From positions 310,001 through 374,000 of the forward strand of contig CAWIQD010000006.1 in the NCBI GenBank assembly GCA_963837945.1: DNA of 64,000 bases, written 5' to 3'. Origin of the DNA: CAVUBL01 sp963837945. GTDB taxonomy: Bacteria; Acidobacteriota; Thermoanaerobaculia; Multivoradales; DATKCC01. How positions within the stretch are numbered: the first letter of the stretch is position 1; each line of letters starts with the position of its first letter. The notes under the pieces were generated by a model. That model was not told the origin of the DNA, searched no databases, and worked only from the letters and a program-made list of their open reading frames with translations. The translations under genes and the position numbers were made by a program. Shown in pieces: positions 62,323 through 64,000 of this stretch.

Positions 62323-62393
62323 GGTGCCCCTGGCCCGAGGGTCCCAGGCCCAGGCGGGAGTGCCCGGGGCGGCCCTCGGGTCGAAGGGGCTGG

Positions 62394-62423
62394 TGAGTAC
62401 GGAGGTTGAGGGGTCGGTGTCAA
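62394..62423 (-). promoter_or_regulatory. Shared element promoter, copy e
   Basis: TTGACA, 18 bp, TACTCA, about 70 bases before the RadC start. It is the only copy on the right side of the defence operon. Confidence 0.65.
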
Positions 62424-62602
62424 CTCTAAGGCACAGTTAATGCGTTAATGCGGCTTCCCCCGACGCCCAACTCTCCGAGGAATCGCAGTCGACTCCTCCC
62501 GCAGCCTGTCTGGCTTCCTTTGCGCTCTCACGGCGGCCAACCACCCCCGGCACCTTCGAATGAGCTACTCAGAGTATGGGAGTTGACTCAACCGACCGCT
62601 AT

Positions 62603-63337
62603 CTAGAGGTCCTCGAAGTTCCCCTGCCGCAACCCACGGGCAGTAAAGCCGCTCGCGATCATGTTGTTCAGTACCTCTGCGAGTTCCATTTCGCCGCGTC
62701 GACTTGGGCTCGCCCCTTGAGCCGCAGCCACTATCTCGCGGGGAGCGATATAAAGAAGGGATGCTACAGGTGCATCGTTTACCTCACTGGGCGTCGGTTT
62801 TTCAACTATCTTCATCACAACGCCAGTCGACTCCTCCCACTGTATCTGGCTCCTCTTCACCTTCTCGGAGCGTGAAGCGGTTCGCAGGCTAACAGATATA
62901 TCATCGCTATGCGCGCGATGAAAATGGCACAGCTCCTCAATATAGCTAGAAGGGTAGGCGTAATCCGCTGCTGAAACTGCCACGTAGCCATCCTGACTTA
63001 CATTCCGCCAAATTTCACCGGCAGCCGCCGCAACAGCACCTGCCGTACCATTCAATGCCGGCTGATGGCAGAACTCCAACCGAATTCTCCGGGAAAAGGC
63101 CTCCCGCAGGGCTTTAACGACCTGGTCTTCGAGGTAATGCGTGACCACGACTACAACCGGTATTCGTGCCTGGAGGATCGCATCCATGGCGAAGAAGGCC
63201 ACTGGCCTGCCTCGAACAGAGAGGAGTGGCTTTGGAACGTCCTGGGTGTAAGGCATTCGCCTGCTTCCACGGCCCGCGGCGAGTAAGATCGCTGCGTCGA
63301 CTTCTCTTCCTCCCGGATCTCCCCAGTTCGATGACAC
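62603..63337 (-). CDS. Sugar-nucleotide transferase (RmlA/GlmU-like)
   Basis: The GTG start lies three bases after the preceding stop. The 244-residue product has DAAILLAAGRGSRRMPYTQD and VPKPLLSVRGRP, the NTP_transferase signature, then VVVVVTHYLEDQVVKALREA and AVSAADYAYPSSYIEELC in place of the usual product-site D-x-D. It would transfer a nucleotide to a sugar phosphate. Substrate is unknown. GC is lower than in the 46-58 kb block. Confidence 0.85.
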   Translation of the reverse strand: MSSNWGDPGGREVDAAILLAAGRGSRRMPYTQDVPKPLLSVRGRPVAFFAMDAILQARIPVVVVVTHYLEDQVVKALREAFSRRIRLEFCHQPALNGTAGAVAAAAGEIWRNVSQDGYVAVSAADYAYPSSYIEELCHFHRAHSDDISVSLRTASRSEKVKRSQIQWEESTGVVMKIVEKPTPSEVNDAPVASLLYIAPREIVAAAQGASPSRRGEMELAEVLNNMIASGFTARGLRQGNFEDL

Positions 63338-63340
63338 AGG

Positions 63341-63997
63341 TCACACCTCAGTCCTTCCCAGGACTTTCGCGACTTCCTCCCGGTAGACCTTGTCTCCTTC
63401 AATCAGAGGAATTGCCTGTCGCCAGATCTCTTCGTAATACCCTTGAAAGATCTCGCTCAGCTCGGGATGTTTAATGGCGCAGAGCTTCGGATAGGAAGAA
63501 GACGCAAAGATGATTTCTGCATGGTCGATCAAGACGAATTGAAGGCGCGGCACAGAGATGGGCTCAGGGTAGTACCGGCAAGAATAGCCGGGCCGATTCT
63601 TCTTCAGTCTACGCTCAAGCTTCTCCGTCCTTCGCTTGTCGTTGAACACAAAGACTTCCCTGTAGGTGATCCTCTCACTGGTCCGATCAATACTTGCCTC
63701 GTAGACAGCATGCGACCTCTTCCGCGGCTTTAGGGAAGCCGAGGCGCTTATACTGCCCTTCCACGATAAATCGCAGACCTCTTGCCGAGCTTCAGAGACG
63801 CTCCGGGCTAGATATAGCTCCATCTCCTCGGATGTGGCAAATACAGTGATCTCCATTCCCTGGAGACCCCGAAGTATTCGATCTGCCTCTTCACGGACGG
63901 CCTCACTAAGGCGATCGTGACGGCGGTCGAGATCTACGTAGACGAGGTGAAGACCCACGAACGAGAGGAGCACCACCCCAAACGTGGAGTAGTTCAC
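63341..63997 (-). CDS. Membrane-anchored protein with PLD-like pattern, possibly partial
   Basis: A GTG at 63997 gives 218 residues, but the frame is open to the window edge so the true start may lie beyond it. A membrane helix (FGVVLLSFVGLHLVYVDL) is followed by a helical linker and a domain with YLARSVSEARQEVCDLSWKG and FVLIDHAEIIFASSSYPK. This domain resembles the PLD-like fold of regulators but lacks clear HxK motifs. It is co-transcribed with the nucleotidyltransferase. Confidence 0.55.
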   Translation of the reverse strand: MNYSTFGVVLLSFVGLHLVYVDLDRRHDRLSEAVREEADRILRGLQGMEITVFATSEEMELYLARSVSEARQEVCDLSWKGSISASASLKPRKRSHAVYEASIDRTSERITYREVFVFNDKRRTEKLERRLKKNRPGYSCRYYPEPISVPRLQFVLIDHAEIIFASSSYPKLCAIKHPELSEIFQGYYEEIWRQAIPLIEGDKVYREEVAKVLGRTEV

Positions 63998-64000
63998 GTC

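Overview
The window is high-GC bacterial DNA in which most genes use codons ending in G or C. It carries long proteins of kinds common in Acidobacteriota: a sortilin/BNR propeller protein, an RHS giant with Ig-like domains, an ECF sigma factor operon and Rpn-type nucleases. An acidobacterial source (perhaps Thermoanaerobaculia-like) is an inference from gene content only. No rRNA, complete tRNA or CRISPR array was seen.

1-10.7 kb is ordinary chromosome. It holds the 3' part of a BNR/VPS10-like propeller protein, two paralogous XRE regulators with matching leaderless promoters, a minus-strand group (histidine kinase, lipoprotein, ECF sigma, anti-sigma-like membrane protein, PDZ protein), a PilZ protein, a two-domain VOC protein and an Rpn-like nuclease.

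10.8-26.3 kb is scarred mobile DNA. An IS21 remnant abuts an integrase pseudogene whose frameshift falls at the predicted catalytic tyrosine codon. A 319-aa protein made of four antitoxin-like modules, a DUF433/DUF5615 pair and an ISAzo13-type IS follow. A lower-GC four-gene minus-strand cassette (ADP-ribosyltransferase-like, unknown, HExxH protein, dCTP-deaminase-like) comes next and is the best candidate for an undescribed system. A displaced tRNA 3' end with repeats like integrase arm sites precedes a second, intact integrase. Several toxin-antitoxin genes and a decayed phage terminase with two stand-alone nuclease-domain genes complete the region.

26.3-39.6 kb holds a LamG protein, a lipoprotein gene split inside its signal peptide by an ISL3-family element, and a 9-kb RHS gene. 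The RHS gene has a large insert of CarboxypepD-like and Ig-like domains between its YD repeats and its core, one frameshift, a C-terminal domain with an NCQDW motif, and a small membrane protein overlapping its stop codon as likely immunity partner.

40.2-62.4 kb looks like one integrative element. A Xer-type recombinase lies at the left end. Small regulatory genes on the left and a RadC/ComM-like operon on the right share one promoter form (TTGAC-N-N18-TACT, five copies with identical spacing). Between them sits a four-gene defence operon: SNF2 helicase with DUF3883, Schlafen AlbA_2 protein, DUF1156 methylase, and a Swt1-type HEPN fused to a DUF499 ATPase. An IS3-family element separates this operon from the RadC operon. 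The window ends in a lower-GC sugar nucleotidyltransferase and an unidentified membrane-anchored protein.
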